A stretch of 46,037 nucleotides of DNA from Pseudomonas sp. (GCF_028293835.1 NZ_JAQGNX010000073.1:1-46037); one strand, 5' to 3'; shown: positions 34,062 to 43,212, numbered from the stretch's first letter. Notes: a model not told the origin generated them from the sequence alone. Numbers and translations: made by a program.

Positions 34062-34700
34062 ATGACATTGATACAACTCACTTCGTATGGCGGAATCACG
34101 GTCATGCTCCCGGCAGCGATGGTGGTCGGCGTCTGGCTGTGCGTGTGCGGCTCTAAACGCTCGGCATTGCTGTGGCTGGCAACCATGCTGTCAATGTACG
34201 CGATTGTGGGCTTCAGCAAAATCCTGTTCAAAGGCTGGGGCATTGGCTTGCACAGCCTTAACGTCGCGGTCATCAGCGGCCACGCCATGCATACCTGTCT
34301 GGTCCTGACCGTGGTCCTGAGCCTGCTGGCCCGGCAAATCAACCCGGTGCTGCGCTGGCCCGCAGCGGGTCTGGGGCTGGCCATCGGTTGGTGGTTTGCC
34401 ATGAACTGCGTGTATCCGTTCATTCACCCCCTGCAAGAAGCCATCGCCGGCGCGGCCTTGGGCTCGCTGGCCGCGTGCGCCTTTCTCTACAGCATCGAAC
34501 GCTTCGAGATTCGCAGTATTCCCCCCACCGCCCTGGCATTGGGTGTGGTGTTCATGGCGTTTAATGCGACCACCACCAAGCACAGCGCAGAAAATCTTTT
34601 GAATCGCGTTGCGGTGACCATATCCGGCGCGCAAAAAGCCTTCAAACAGCCGGAATGGCGCCCGCCAGCGGTGCTGCTGCAGATCAAGTCGCCGAACTGA
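34062..34700 (+). CDS. PAP2-like membrane phosphatase
   Basis: A 212-residue protein with about six hydrophobic segments. PAP2 motifs are partly kept: a basic residue in SKILFKGWGIG (motif 1 region), SGHAMHT at residues 72-78 (motif 2, PSGH type), and His122 in VYPFIHPLQEAIAGAALGS (motif 3), where the usual Asp after the His is Glu. Such enzymes remove phosphate from lipid phosphates such as undecaprenyl pyrophosphate or lipid A. With an incomplete motif 1 and the Asp-to-Glu change, activity is uncertain. It begins 15 bp after the acyltransferase stop, so it is probably co-transcribed with it. Confidence 0.7.
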   Translation: MTLIQLTSYGGITVMLPAAMVVGVWLCVCGSKRSALLWLATMLSMYAIVGFSKILFKGWGIGLHSLNVAVISGHAMHTCLVLTVVLSLLARQINPVLRWPAAGLGLAIGWWFAMNCVYPFIHPLQEAIAGAALGSLAACAFLYSIERFEIRSIPPTALALGVVFMAFNATTTKHSAENLLNRVAVTISGAQKAFKQPEWRPPAVLLQIKSPN

Positions 34701-34751
34701 TAAACAGTCCGCCCGCTTCGCCAACAGCATGACAGCATGGCGCCGCGTCAT

Positions 34752-34790
34752 CCGGTGGGAGCGGACTTGTTCGCGTAGGGAACGACGCGG
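34752..34790. repeat. Single REP-like element
   Basis: CCGGTGGGAGCGGACTTGTT followed by CGCG is a typical Pseudomonas REP unit of the GTGGGAGCGGGCTTG class. It lies between the convergent PAP2-like and permease genes. No inverted partner is obvious nearby. Confidence 0.5.
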
Positions 34791-34811
34791 TATGACAGAC
34801 AAGACGCTAGT

Positions 34812-36209
34812 TCAAGCCGTCTTCACCACCCGCGGTCCCATGCGCAATCGGTACAGTCCCAGGATGAATAAAATCCACACCGGCATGATGTAAACCGATA
34901 TGGCGATCCCGGGAATCATCAGCATCATGACCAGAATCAATGCGACGAAGGCCAGGCACAGGTAGTTGCTGAACGGCGTCCAGAACGCTTTGAAGCCAAG
35001 AACGACACCTTGCTGATTCATTGCTTTGCGAAACTTCAAGTGGGTCAGGCTGATCACCACCCAGTTGATAATCAATGACGCGACGACCAGCGCCATCAGC
35101 AATTCCAATGCTTCCTGAGGCGCAACATAGTTGACCACCACGCACAGCAGGGTAACCAGCGCCGACACGCCGATGGCCAGCACCGGCACCCCTTGTTTGT
35201 TCAATTTCATCAGTGCTTTCGGCGCGTCGCCTTGTTCGGCCAGGCCAAACAGCATGCGGCTGTTGCAGTACACGCCGCTGTTGTAGACCGACAGCGCCGC
35301 TGTCAGCACCACGACGTTAAGGATTTGTGCCGCGGTGTCGTTGCCAATCAGGGCAAAGATCTGCACGAAAGGACTGCCGCTGTAGGCATCGCCCGATGCG
35401 CCAAGGGTTTGCAGCAATGAATCCCACGGGTACAGCGACAGCAGCACGGTCAGTGCGCCGACGTAGAAAATCAGAATGCGGAACACCAACTGATTGATCG
35501 CCTTGGGGATGACTTTACGTGGCTCGCTGGCTTCCGCAGCGGTGATGCCCACCAACTCCAAACCGCCGAACGAAAACATGATGAAACACAGCGACATCAG
35601 CAAGCCGTTGACCCCGTTGGGGAAGAAGCCGCCGTGATCCCACAGGTTGCTGACAGAAGCCTGTGGACCACCGGTGCCGCTGAACAGCAGGTAACCGCCG
35701 AGCAGGATCATGCCGATGATTGCGACTACTTTAATCAGGGCAAACCAGAACTCGGTTTCGCCGAAGACTTTGACGTTGGTCAGATTGATCAAATTGACCA
35801 TCACGAAAAATACCGCAGCACTGACCCACGACGGCACCTCCGGCCACCAGAACTGCACGTATTTACCGACCGCCGTGAGCTCGGCCATGCCAACCAGCAC
35901 GTACAACACCCAATAATTCCAGCCGCACAGGAAACCGGCGTAACCGCCCCAATATTTGTGCGCAAAGTGACTGAAGGAACCGGCGACGGGCTCCTCGACG
36001 ATCATCTCGCCCAGCTGGCGCATAATCAAAAAGGCAATGAAGCCACAAATCGCATAACCCAGAATCATCGCCGGCCCAGCGGACTTGAGCACGCCAGCAG
36101 AGCCAAGAAACAACCCGGTGCCAATCGCGCCACCGAGGGAAATCAACTGGATGTGCCGGTTCTTCAAGCCACGCTTGAGCGAGCCCGGCGTCAGGTCTTC
36201 ACCTGTCAT
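34812..36209 (-). CDS. aroP: Aromatic amino acid permease, AroP-like
   Basis: A 465-residue APC-family transporter with 12 predicted helices, importing amino acids with protons. It starts MTGEDLTPGSLKRGLKNRHI and continues LISLGGAIGTGLFLGSAG, GYAICGFIAFLIMRQLGEM and VEEPVAGSFSHFAHKYWG. From memory these blocks and LTNVKVFGETEFWFALIKV, FSFGGLELVGITAAEA and YNSGVYCNSRMLFGLA follow E. coli AroP closely, so phenylalanine, tyrosine and tryptophan are the likely substrates; proline-type permeases of the same family remain possible. AGAAAGG precedes ATG 36209. It stands alone between REP elements. Confidence 0.85.
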   Translation of the reverse strand: MTGEDLTPGSLKRGLKNRHIQLISLGGAIGTGLFLGSAGVLKSAGPAMILGYAICGFIAFLIMRQLGEMIVEEPVAGSFSHFAHKYWGGYAGFLCGWNYWVLYVLVGMAELTAVGKYVQFWWPEVPSWVSAAVFFVMVNLINLTNVKVFGETEFWFALIKVVAIIGMILLGGYLLFSGTGGPQASVSNLWDHGGFFPNGVNGLLMSLCFIMFSFGGLELVGITAAEASEPRKVIPKAINQLVFRILIFYVGALTVLLSLYPWDSLLQTLGASGDAYSGSPFVQIFALIGNDTAAQILNVVVLTAALSVYNSGVYCNSRMLFGLAEQGDAPKALMKLNKQGVPVLAIGVSALVTLLCVVVNYVAPQEALELLMALVVASLIINWVVISLTHLKFRKAMNQQGVVLGFKAFWTPFSNYLCLAFVALILVMMLMIPGIAISVYIMPVWILFILGLYRLRMGPRVVKTA

Positions 36210-36334
36210 TGCTTTACCTTTCTTTATCAGGAATAGGGTGGAAGTGGAGCGGGTGCGGAACGGCCGCCATTCTAAAACGAGGTGGGTGTAGGAGGCATCC
36301 TAAAATTGCCGGGTTGGGGCTCCGGGCGCTCTGT

Positions 36335-36417
36335 AGGAGCCAACTTGTTGGCGAAACAGGCGACGCCGTACATCTAGGCACCGCTGTGCTGCTGATATCG
36401 CCAACAAGTCGGCTCTT
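36335..36417. repeat. Inverted REP pair
   Basis: AGGAGCCAACTTGTTGGCGA (36335-36354) is mirrored at 18 of 20 positions by TCGCCAACAAGTCGGCTCTT (36398-36417). It is the same family as 7264-7350. Confidence 0.8.
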
Positions 36418-36453
36418 ATCAAACAACGCCTAGCTTATTGACTTGAAAATAAT

Positions 36454-36576
36454 CTGTAGGCGCTGCCGAAGGCTGCGATTCGACCGGGGACCGGTCGCCC
36501 TCGTGATACCGCTGAAGGTCGTGCCGGTCGCCCGCGACCCCGGCCTATCGCAGCCTTCGAAGCTGAAGCTCCTACA
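36454..36576. repeat. REPIN-like palindrome (copy 3)
   Basis: The left arm CTGTAGGCGCTGCCGAAGG (from 36454) is partly mirrored by ATCGCAGCCTTCGAAGCTGA and TCCTACA (to 36576). Inner repeats GACCGGGGACCGGTC and GGTCG/CGACC are kept. The right arm has diverged compared with copy 2, so it is an older or recombined copy. Confidence 0.75.
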
Positions 36577-36668
36577 CGTTTTGTGTTTGCTGCGCGACAG
36601 CGCGGCGTCAGACACGTGGCGGCCCCTCCTACAGGTCTATGTTGGTTACATACCCTCGCCTCGCCAAT

Positions 36669-36701
36669 AAAAAGCCGAAGCACTGTGAAGTGCTTCGGCT
36701 T
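36669..36701 (-). terminator. Rho-independent terminator of the fds operon
   Basis: AAGCCGAAGCACT (36672-36684), loop GTGA, AGTGCTTCGGCTT (36689-36701): a perfect 13-bp stem. On the minus strand it is followed by TTTTTA-type sequence, so it terminates the leftward fds transcript 44 bp after fdsD. Confidence 0.85.
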
Positions 36702-36744
36702 GTCTGGTCAGAAAGCAATCAGGATGGTGCGATGTTAGCGTGAC

Positions 36745-36966
36745 CTAAGCTTCCCAGCCCGCCCCACTTACCGCCGCCTGCGCCAGGGGGTGCAGGTCCG
36801 CCCCGTCATGGGCTGTTTGCCAGGCGAGCAACTCCTTGCGCATGCCGGGGGTCCAGAACATTTTCAGATGATTACGCACGCTGAGTACGGCCTGCTCCTG
36901 GTCCGGTTCGCCAGCGAAATACTGGGCGATCTGGTTGACCATCTTGATCAGATTGGCAGTGCTCAT
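36745..36966 (-). CDS. fdsD: Formate dehydrogenase delta subunit
   Basis: A 73-residue protein, MSTANLIKMVNQIAQYFAGE, with later FWTPGMRKELLAW and HPLAQAAVSGAGWEA, the typical FdsD pattern. The subunit binds the soluble NAD-dependent formate dehydrogenase and is needed for full activity; it is thought to help cofactor insertion or stability. ATG 36966 overlaps the fdsA stop in ATGA. In many relatives fdhD (fdsC) lies between fdsA and fdsD; here there is none. The terminator follows. Confidence 0.9.
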   Translation of the reverse strand: MSTANLIKMVNQIAQYFAGEPDQEQAVLSVRNHLKMFWTPGMRKELLAWQTAHDGADLHPLAQAAVSGAGWEA

Positions 36967-39863
36967 CGGCGTACTCCCGGTTGTGTCACGGCGGTGCGTG
37001 CCTTGCGGCGTTCGTCGAGCAGGCTTTGTTGTTTGTCGCTGAATTCCTGGTAGCGTTTTTGCCACTCGGAAGGGTGGTAGACGCGACTGACTTCCACGGC
37101 GGTGACCTTGTATTCCGGACAGTTGGTGGCCCAGTCGGAGTTGTCGGTGGTGATCACGTTGGCGCCCGATTCAGGGAAGTGGAAGGTGGTGTACACCACG
37201 CCTGCCGCTACCCGTTCGGTGACCCGCGCACGCAGCACGGTCTGTCCGGCACGGCTGCCGATGCCGACCCAGTCACCCTCATTGATGCCACGGCTCTCGG
37301 CGTCGGTCGGGTGGATTTCCAGGCGATCTTCGTCGTGCCAGGCGACGTTCTCGGTACGCCGGGTTTGGGCGCCGACGTTGTACTGACTGAGGATGCGCCC
37401 GGTGGTCAGCAGAAGCGGGTAGCGATTGTTGACCTTTTCCTCGGTGGGCACATAGCCGGTAAGCATGAAGCGCCCCTTGCCGCGCACGAACTCGTCGATG
37501 TGCATGGTTGGCGTGCCGTCCGGTGCCTCGGCGTTGCAAGGCCATTGCAGGCTGCCGTGGCGCTCCAGTTCGGCATAGCTGACGTTAGTGAAGGTCGGCG
37601 TCAGGCTGGCAATTTCATCCATGATTTCTGACGGATGCTGGTAGCTCATGGGGTAACCCAGGGCGTTAGCCAGAGCCACGGTGCCTTCCCAGTCGGCCTT
37701 GCCGCCCAGAGGTTCCATGACCTTGCGCACTCGGGAGATGCGCCGCTCGGCGTTGGTGAATGTGCCGTCTTTTTCAAGGAACGAGCTGCCCGGCAAGAAT
37801 ACGTGGGCGAACTTGGCGGTTTCGTTGAGGAAAATATCCTGCACCACCACGCATTCCATGGCCGACAGCGCTGCGGTCACGTGCTGAGTATTAGGGTCGC
37901 TCTGGGCGATATCTTCGCCCTGGCAATACAGGCCCTTGAAGCTGCCGCCCAAGGCTGCCTCGAACATGTTGGGGATGCGCAGGCCCGGGTCGGGTTGCAG
38001 GGTGACGTTCCAGGCCTGTTCGAACTGCGCCCGTACCACCTCGTTAGAGATGTGGCGGTAGCCGGGCAGTTCGTGGGGAAAGGAGCCCATGTCGCAGGAG
38101 CCCTGAACGTTGTTCTGCCCCCGCAGCGGGCTGACACCCACGCCTTCACGGCCGATGTTGCCGGTGACCATCGCCAGGTTGGCGATGCCCATGACTGCGG
38201 TGCTGCCTTGGCTGTGCTCGGTGACGCCCAGGCCGTAGTAGATCGCCGCGTTGCCGCCAGTGGCATACAGCCGAGCGGCGGCACGGATGTCGGCAGCGGC
38301 TACGCCGCAGACGGCGCCAAGGATTTCCGGCGAGTTTTCCCCGCGGCTGACGAACTCGCTCCAGCGGGCGAAATCGGCGCCCTCGCAACGGGCGTCGATA
38401 AACGCCTGGTCCAGCAAGCCTTCGGTGACGATGACGTGGGCCAAGGCATTGAGCATGGCGACGTTGGTGCCTGGGCGCAGCGCCAGGTGCAGTTCGGCGC
38501 GGGCGTGCACCGAGTCCACCAGATCAATCCGTCGCGGGTCGATGACGATCAGCCGTGCGCCTTCACGCAGGCGGCGTTTGAGCTGGGAGGCGAACACCGG
38601 GTGGGCGTCGCTGGGGTTGGCGCCCATCACCAGGATCACGTCGGCCTGCATCACCGAGTCGAAACTCTGGGTGCCGGCGGACTCGCCAAGGGTCTGTTTC
38701 AGGCCATAGCCGGTGGGCGAGTGGCAGACCCGCGCACAGGTGTCGACGTTGTTGTTGCCGAAGGCGGCGCGTACCAGTTTTTGCACCAGGTAGGTTTCTT
38801 CGTTGGTGCAGCGGCTGGAGGTGATGCCACCGATGGAGTCGCGACCGTATTTTTGTTGCAGCCTGCGGAATTCGCTGGCGGCGTAGGTCACCGCTTCATC
38901 CCAGCTGACTTCCTCCCAAGGATCGTTGATGTGCTTGCGGATCATCGGCTTGGTGATGCGATCCGGGTGGGTGGCGTAGCCCCAGGCAAATCGGCCCTTG
39001 ACGCAAGAGTGGCCGTGGTTGGCCTGGCCGTTCTTGTCTGGAACCATACGCACCAGTTGGTCGCCTTTCATCTCGGCGCGGAACGAGCAGCCCACGCCGC
39101 AATAGGCACAGGTGGTGATCACGCTGCGTTCGGGCTGACCCAACTTGACCACGCTTTTTTCCATCAGGGTTGCGGTGGGGCAGGCTTGCACACAGGCGCC
39201 GCAGGACACGCATTCCGAGTCGAGGAAGTTCTCGCCACCGGCCGCCGCGATCCGGGATTCGAAACCGCGCCCGGTAATGGTCAGGGCAAAGGTGCCCTGG
39301 GTTTCTTCGCAGGCGCGCACGCAGCGGTTGCAGACGATGCACTTGCTCGGGTCGTAGTCGAAGTAGGGATTGGAAGTGTCCTTCACGTCGGCCAGATGGT
39401 TCTCACCTTCATAGCCATAACGCACCTCGCGCAGGCCGACCTGGCCGGCGACGGTTTGCAGCTCGCAGTTGCCGTTGGCCGAGCAGGTCAGGCAGTCCAG
39501 CGGGTGATCGGAGATGTACAGCTCCATGACGTTGCGGCGCAGGGTGGCGAGCTTCGGCGTCTGGGTATGCACGCTCATGCCTTCACTGACCGGCGTGGTG
39601 CAGGACGCCGGGTAACCGCGCATGCCGTCGATTTCTACCAGGCACATGCGGCAGGAACCAAAGGCTTCCAGGCTGTCGGTGGCACACAATTTCGGAATAG
39701 TGGTGCCCAGCAGCGCGGCGGCGCGCATCACCGAGGTACCTTCGGGCACGCTGATACTGCGGCCGTCGATGTTCAGGGTGACTTGCACCTGGCTGTCGCG
39801 CGCTGGGGTGCCGAAGTCAACATCGGGGTCGATATCTGTTTTTGGATCGAAGAGAGTGATCAT
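36963..39863 (-). CDS. fdsA: NAD-dependent formate dehydrogenase alpha (catalytic) subunit
   Basis: A 966-residue molybdenum enzyme oxidising formate to CO2. In order: an N-terminal [2Fe-2S] ferredoxin domain (SLEAFGSCRMCLVEIDG), a His-Cys3 [4Fe-4S] site (HPLDCLTCSANGNCELQ), two ferredoxin [4Fe-4S] clusters (CIVCNRCVRACEE; CVSCGACVQACPTATL), the catalytic-domain [4Fe-4S] site (CAYCGVGCSFRAEM), and the bis-MGD domains. The Mo ligand is Cys380 followed by catalytic His381 (CARVCHSPTGYG), so this is a Cys, not a selenocysteine, enzyme. ATG 39863 overlaps the fdsB stop; upstream frame without signals was excluded. Electrons go through the clusters to FMN/NAD in FdsB. Confidence 0.95.
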   Translation of the reverse strand: MITLFDPKTDIDPDVDFGTPARDSQVQVTLNIDGRSISVPEGTSVMRAAALLGTTIPKLCATDSLEAFGSCRMCLVEIDGMRGYPASCTTPVSEGMSVHTQTPKLATLRRNVMELYISDHPLDCLTCSANGNCELQTVAGQVGLREVRYGYEGENHLADVKDTSNPYFDYDPSKCIVCNRCVRACEETQGTFALTITGRGFESRIAAAGGENFLDSECVSCGACVQACPTATLMEKSVVKLGQPERSVITTCAYCGVGCSFRAEMKGDQLVRMVPDKNGQANHGHSCVKGRFAWGYATHPDRITKPMIRKHINDPWEEVSWDEAVTYAASEFRRLQQKYGRDSIGGITSSRCTNEETYLVQKLVRAAFGNNNVDTCARVCHSPTGYGLKQTLGESAGTQSFDSVMQADVILVMGANPSDAHPVFASQLKRRLREGARLIVIDPRRIDLVDSVHARAELHLALRPGTNVAMLNALAHVIVTEGLLDQAFIDARCEGADFARWSEFVSRGENSPEILGAVCGVAAADIRAAARLYATGGNAAIYYGLGVTEHSQGSTAVMGIANLAMVTGNIGREGVGVSPLRGQNNVQGSCDMGSFPHELPGYRHISNEVVRAQFEQAWNVTLQPDPGLRIPNMFEAALGGSFKGLYCQGEDIAQSDPNTQHVTAALSAMECVVVQDIFLNETAKFAHVFLPGSSFLEKDGTFTNAERRISRVRKVMEPLGGKADWEGTVALANALGYPMSYQHPSEIMDEIASLTPTFTNVSYAELERHGSLQWPCNAEAPDGTPTMHIDEFVRGKGRFMLTGYVPTEEKVNNRYPLLLTTGRILSQYNVGAQTRRTENVAWHDEDRLEIHPTDAESRGINEGDWVGIGSRAGQTVLRARVTERVAAGVVYTTFHFPESGANVITTDNSDWATNCPEYKVTAVEVSRVYHPSEWQKRYQEFSDKQQSLLDERRKARTAVTQPGVRR

Positions 39864-41422
39864 TGGTCGGCCTCCGAGGCCTGCAGACCGAAGTCGGCGG
39901 GGAAGTACTTGAGGGCGCTGGCCACCGGATAGGAGGTCATGCCGCCCAATGCACACAGCGAACCGTACTGCAGGGTGTCGCACAGGTCCTTGAGGATGAT
40001 CGCCTGCGCATCGCGACCGTTCTGGTCAGGCGCGGCCAGCAGACGGTCGATGACCTCCACGCCGCGGGTCGAGCCGATGCGGCAGGGGGTGCATTTGCCA
40101 CAGGATTCCTCGGCGCAGAACTGCAGGGCGAAGCGCGCCATGCGGGCCATGTCGAGGCTGTCGTCAGCCACCACCACACCACCGTGACCGAGCATGGCGC
40201 CAATGGCGGCAAAGGCTTCGTAATCCAGCGGCGTGTCGAATTGTGCTGGCGGCACCCAGGCGCCGAGAGGGCCGCCAACTTGGGCGGCTTTCAGCGGCCG
40301 GCCACTGGCGGTGCCACCACCGTAGTCTTCCACCAGTTCCCGCAAGGTCAGGCCAAAAGCCCGTTCCACTAAGCCGCCGTGACGAATATTGCCCGCCAGC
40401 TGGAAGGGCATGGTGCCCAGCGAGCGGCCCATGCCGTAATCGCGATAGAACTGCGCGCCCTTGGCCAGAATCACCGGCACCGAGGCCAGGGTCAGCACGT
40501 TGTGCACCAGGGTCGGCAGGCCGAACAGGCCCTTCAACGCGGGGATCGGTGGCTTGGCGCGCACGATCCCGCGTTTGCCTTCGAGAGAGTCCAGCAGCGC
40601 GGTTTCCTCACCGCAGATGTAAGCGCCGGCACCGACCCGCACTTCCATATCGAAGGCCAGGCCGCTGCCGCCGACATTGGCGCCGAGGTAACCGGCGGAC
40701 CGGGCGATGTCCAGCGCCTCGCGCAGTGTGGCGACGGCCTGTGGGTATTCCGAGCGCACATAGATGTAGCCGTAGCTGGCCCCGACGGTGATACCGGCAA
40801 TCGCCATGCCTTCGATCAGCAGGAAGGGATCGCCTTCCATCAACATGCGGTCGGCGAACGTGCCGGAGTCACCTTCGTCGGCATTACAGACAATGTATTT
40901 CTGCGCCGCCTGAGTGCCGCGCACCGTGCGCCATTTGATCCCGGCCGGGAAGGCCGCGCCGCCACGGCCACGCAGACCTGAATCGAACACCGCAGTCGCG
41001 GTTTGCTCACCGCCCACGGCAATGGCGCGGGTCAAGCCTTCGAAACCGCCATGCGCCCGGTAATCCTCCAGCGACAGCGGCCGGGTAATACCGGCGCGGG
41101 CGAACAGCAGGCGTTGTTGAGTCTTCAGATAGGGCAACTCCTCCACCAGGCCCAAGGCCAGCGGATGGGTGGACGGGTCGCCTTGTAGCGCTTCGAGCAG
41201 CGACGGCACTTCGGCAGCGGTCACCGGGCCGAAGCCGAGTCGGCCTTGCGGGCTGTCGATCTCCAACAGCGGTTCCAGCCAATACAGGCCTCGAGAACTG
41301 GTGCGTTGCAGGTCCAACGGCAGATTACGTTCCCGCGCCTGAGTGATCAGGGCCACGGCCACCTCATCGGCACCCACGGCACGGGCAACAGAATCAATGG
41401 GCAGATAGAGGCTTGGCATCAT
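39860..41422 (-). CDS. fdsB: NAD-dependent formate dehydrogenase beta subunit (FMN/NAD-binding)
   Basis: A 520-residue subunit related to NuoF/HoxF. An N-terminal domain of about 110 residues is thioredoxin/ferredoxin-like. The NADH/FMN site is GLRGRGGAAFPAGIKWR, with the family blocks VCNADEGDSGTFADR and VRVGAGAYICGEETALLDSL. The [4Fe-4S] cluster motif is CAEESCGKCTPCRIGSTRG. It receives electrons from FdsA and reduces NAD+. ATG 41422 has GGGAGG five bases before it and overlaps the fdsG stop in ATGA. Confidence 0.94.
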   Translation of the reverse strand: MMPSLYLPIDSVARAVGADEVAVALITQARERNLPLDLQRTSSRGLYWLEPLLEIDSPQGRLGFGPVTAAEVPSLLEALQGDPSTHPLALGLVEELPYLKTQQRLLFARAGITRPLSLEDYRAHGGFEGLTRAIAVGGEQTATAVFDSGLRGRGGAAFPAGIKWRTVRGTQAAQKYIVCNADEGDSGTFADRMLMEGDPFLLIEGMAIAGITVGASYGYIYVRSEYPQAVATLREALDIARSAGYLGANVGGSGLAFDMEVRVGAGAYICGEETALLDSLEGKRGIVRAKPPIPALKGLFGLPTLVHNVLTLASVPVILAKGAQFYRDYGMGRSLGTMPFQLAGNIRHGGLVERAFGLTLRELVEDYGGGTASGRPLKAAQVGGPLGAWVPPAQFDTPLDYEAFAAIGAMLGHGGVVVADDSLDMARMARFALQFCAEESCGKCTPCRIGSTRGVEVIDRLLAAPDQNGRDAQAIILKDLCDTLQYGSLCALGGMTSYPVASALKYFPADFGLQASEADQ

Positions 41423-41895
41423 GCGTCCTCCCGGCAAGCGTCGAGCAGCGTATCGAGGCGTTCAGCGCTGAGCCGCGCATGCAGCTGGCCATCCAACTCA
41501 AGGGCTGGCGAACAGGCGCAGGCGCCGAGGCAATACACCGGACGCAGGCTGATATTGCCGTCGGCGCTGCTGCCGTGGTCATCCAGTTGCAGGCGTTCGC
41601 GCAACTGCGCGGCGAGCTGCTCGGCACCGCGACTCTGGCAGGACTCAGCCCGGCACAGACGCAGAATATGCCGGGCCGGGGGCGCGGTGCGGAAGTCATG
41701 GTAAAAGCTGATCACCCCGCGAACCTCGGCCTGACTCAGGTTGAGGGCGTGGGCAATCTCGGGAATGGCGGCGTCAGGGATGTAACCGAGGCCCTCCTGA
41801 ATCCCATGAAGAATTGGCAACAGTGCGCCGGGAGAGCCCTTGTGGCGCTCCAGCAGGCTGTTGACCATAGGCAGGTGCAACATCTCATCAGGCAT
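41419..41895 (-). CDS. fdsG: NAD-dependent formate dehydrogenase gamma subunit
   Basis: A 158-residue thioredoxin-like [2Fe-2S] protein related to NuoE. The Cys ligands lie in LRLCRAESCQSRG and VYCLGACACSPA. The N-terminal helical part (GALLPILHGIQEGLGYIP) is family-typical. First gene of fdsGBAD; GTGAGGAAAA precedes ATG 41895. It forms the diaphorase module with FdsB. Confidence 0.94.
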   Translation of the reverse strand: MPDEMLHLPMVNSLLERHKGSPGALLPILHGIQEGLGYIPDAAIPEIAHALNLSQAEVRGVISFYHDFRTAPPARHILRLCRAESCQSRGAEQLAAQLRERLQLDDHGSSADGNISLRPVYCLGACACSPALELDGQLHARLSAERLDTLLDACREDA

Positions 41896-42400
41896 ACAGC
41901 ATTTTCCTCACGGTCACGAGCAAACCAGGCGGTTGTCGGTTGTCCGAAAGTGTCGGCTGCGGCACTCACGCCACGTCACGGTATCGTGGCTATTTCAGGC
42001 CGTCGGCCAGGCACCCTGAACGGGCATCTTGTTGGGCCCCAGCGCGGTCTTTGCCGCACCTCTGTAAAAGGGCATAAAAGCAGCTTGCCATGCGGGCTTT
42101 GGTTCGTCTGCACCAAAGCGACGTGTTTGGTTCTGTCTGCGACTCTCTATTGAGTCTAGAAGAGGGTGGCGCAAGGCGCCGTTCGGGTTGGTTGTTGATC
42201 AGAGGCTGTCGCTTGGCTGAATGGCTTTCAGATTAAGGCGTCGATGAAAGCACCGGCTCACTTGAGCCCATTTTCAACTGGCACAATGACATGAGCCTTC
42301 GAATGCCTTCACGTTTGTCTCGAATGGCGGTTTCTGTTCTCAGTTGCACGTTCGGTCAGTCTCAAATGGACTTGCCAGGTCAGACATCCAGGGAAAAGTG
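41896..42400. other. Intergenic region upstream of fdsG
   Basis: A 505-bp divergent gap. It holds the fds leader (near 41896-41990) and the leader of the exported-protein gene (ribosome site AGGGA at about 42390). An inverted repeat, GCTTTGGT (42096-42103) and ACCAAAGC (42112-42119) with an 8-base loop, could be a regulator site or a small terminator-like hairpin. No gene for an fds regulator is present, and no ORF here is convincing. Confidence 0.5.
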
Positions 42401-43126
42401 ATGCTTAAAACACTATCTGCCGCTGTGCTTGGTTTGATGTGCTGTTCGGCGTATGCCCAATCGGTCGATGCGCCACTCTTGAAGGCTGGGGATAGCTGGG
42501 TCTATGCCGAAACAATGGAAACCGGGCCACAAGGCTTCTCGAGCAAAAATACGCTGATTAAGGTCGAGCGCGTTGACAGCCACAACGTGCTGATCAGCGC
42601 CAAGCAGGACGGGTCTAACCAACCCCCGGTTGAAAGCTTGGTTGGCCTGGACTGGAGTCGCTCCCGTGATATCAACGGCAAGCAGCAAGTGATCAATCAC
42701 CCCCTCGACTTTCCCTTGAGCCAAGGCAAGAAATGGTCGGTTGAGTACACCGAACTCAACCCAAACCGCGCGCGCACCAGCGAGACCTTTCATAACGACT
42801 TCGTCGTCACCGGTTGGGAAGAGGTCCAGGTGCCAGCGGGCAAATTCACGGCGCTGAAGATCGAATCCGAAGGTCAATGGTCGGCGGTGCTGGCGCCTGT
42901 TGCGGTAGCCGGCGCACAGGCGGTGGCGACACCGGGCATGGTGACAACAGTCGCAAATGCCCAACATGCGGCGGCGCGCCCCATCAGTGGCCGCTTGTAT
43001 AAAGCGTTCTGGTACGTGCCAGCCCAAAAGCGCTTTGTGAAGTCAATTGAAGAGTATTACGACACTAAAGGTGTTCGTTCGCAGCGTTTCACCAACGAGC
43101 TGTCGTCGTCCAAGGTTGCGGGCTGA
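42401..43126 (+). CDS. Exported protein of unknown function
   Basis: A 241-residue protein with signal peptide MLKTLSAAVLGLMCCSAYAQ; two adjacent Cys in the hydrophobic core are followed by SAYAQ, so signal peptidase I cleavage is more likely than lipidation. The mature part is beta-rich (KAGDSWVYAETMETGPQG; GWEEVQVPAGKFTALKIESE; FWYVPAQKRFVKSIEEYYD), a pattern seen in exported DUF-type beta proteins that resemble LolA/outer-membrane-lipoprotein-like folds; I do not assign a family. AGGGAAAA precedes ATG 42401, which is preferred over a TTG at 42344. It stands alone, with 86 bp to the rhomboid gene. Confidence 0.7.
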   Translation: MLKTLSAAVLGLMCCSAYAQSVDAPLLKAGDSWVYAETMETGPQGFSSKNTLIKVERVDSHNVLISAKQDGSNQPPVESLVGLDWSRSRDINGKQQVINHPLDFPLSQGKKWSVEYTELNPNRARTSETFHNDFVVTGWEEVQVPAGKFTALKIESEGQWSAVLAPVAVAGAQAVATPGMVTTVANAQHAAARPISGRLYKAFWYVPAQKRFVKSIEEYYDTKGVRSQRFTNELSSSKVAG

Positions 43127-43212
43127 GACCACTGCATAGGCACCCGACGTATAACTGCACTGTGATCACGATCATTTCCGGGCCTTACGATTTTTGCGAG
43201 AAGGGATAAAAA

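Larger units (their letters stand above)
36210..36744. other. Intergenic region rich in REP elements
   Basis: A 535-bp gap between the permease start and the end of the fds operon. It holds the permease leader (36210-36330), an inverted REP pair (36335-36417), a REPIN (36454-36576) and the fds terminator (36669-36701). Apart from these I see no gene. Confidence 0.65.

Noticed and set aside
37635..39932. A 765-codon open frame on the plus strand opposite fdsA
   Set aside because: It is the shadow of a high-GC real gene: fdsA on the other strand has all expected cluster and active-site motifs, while this frame shows only low-complexity Gly/Ala/Val/His text, no domain and no ribosome site.
41413..42153. 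A 246-codon plus-strand frame across fdsG and its leader
   Set aside because: Opposite to a certain gene (fdsG), with no recognisable motif; the part beyond fdsG is ordinary leader sequence.
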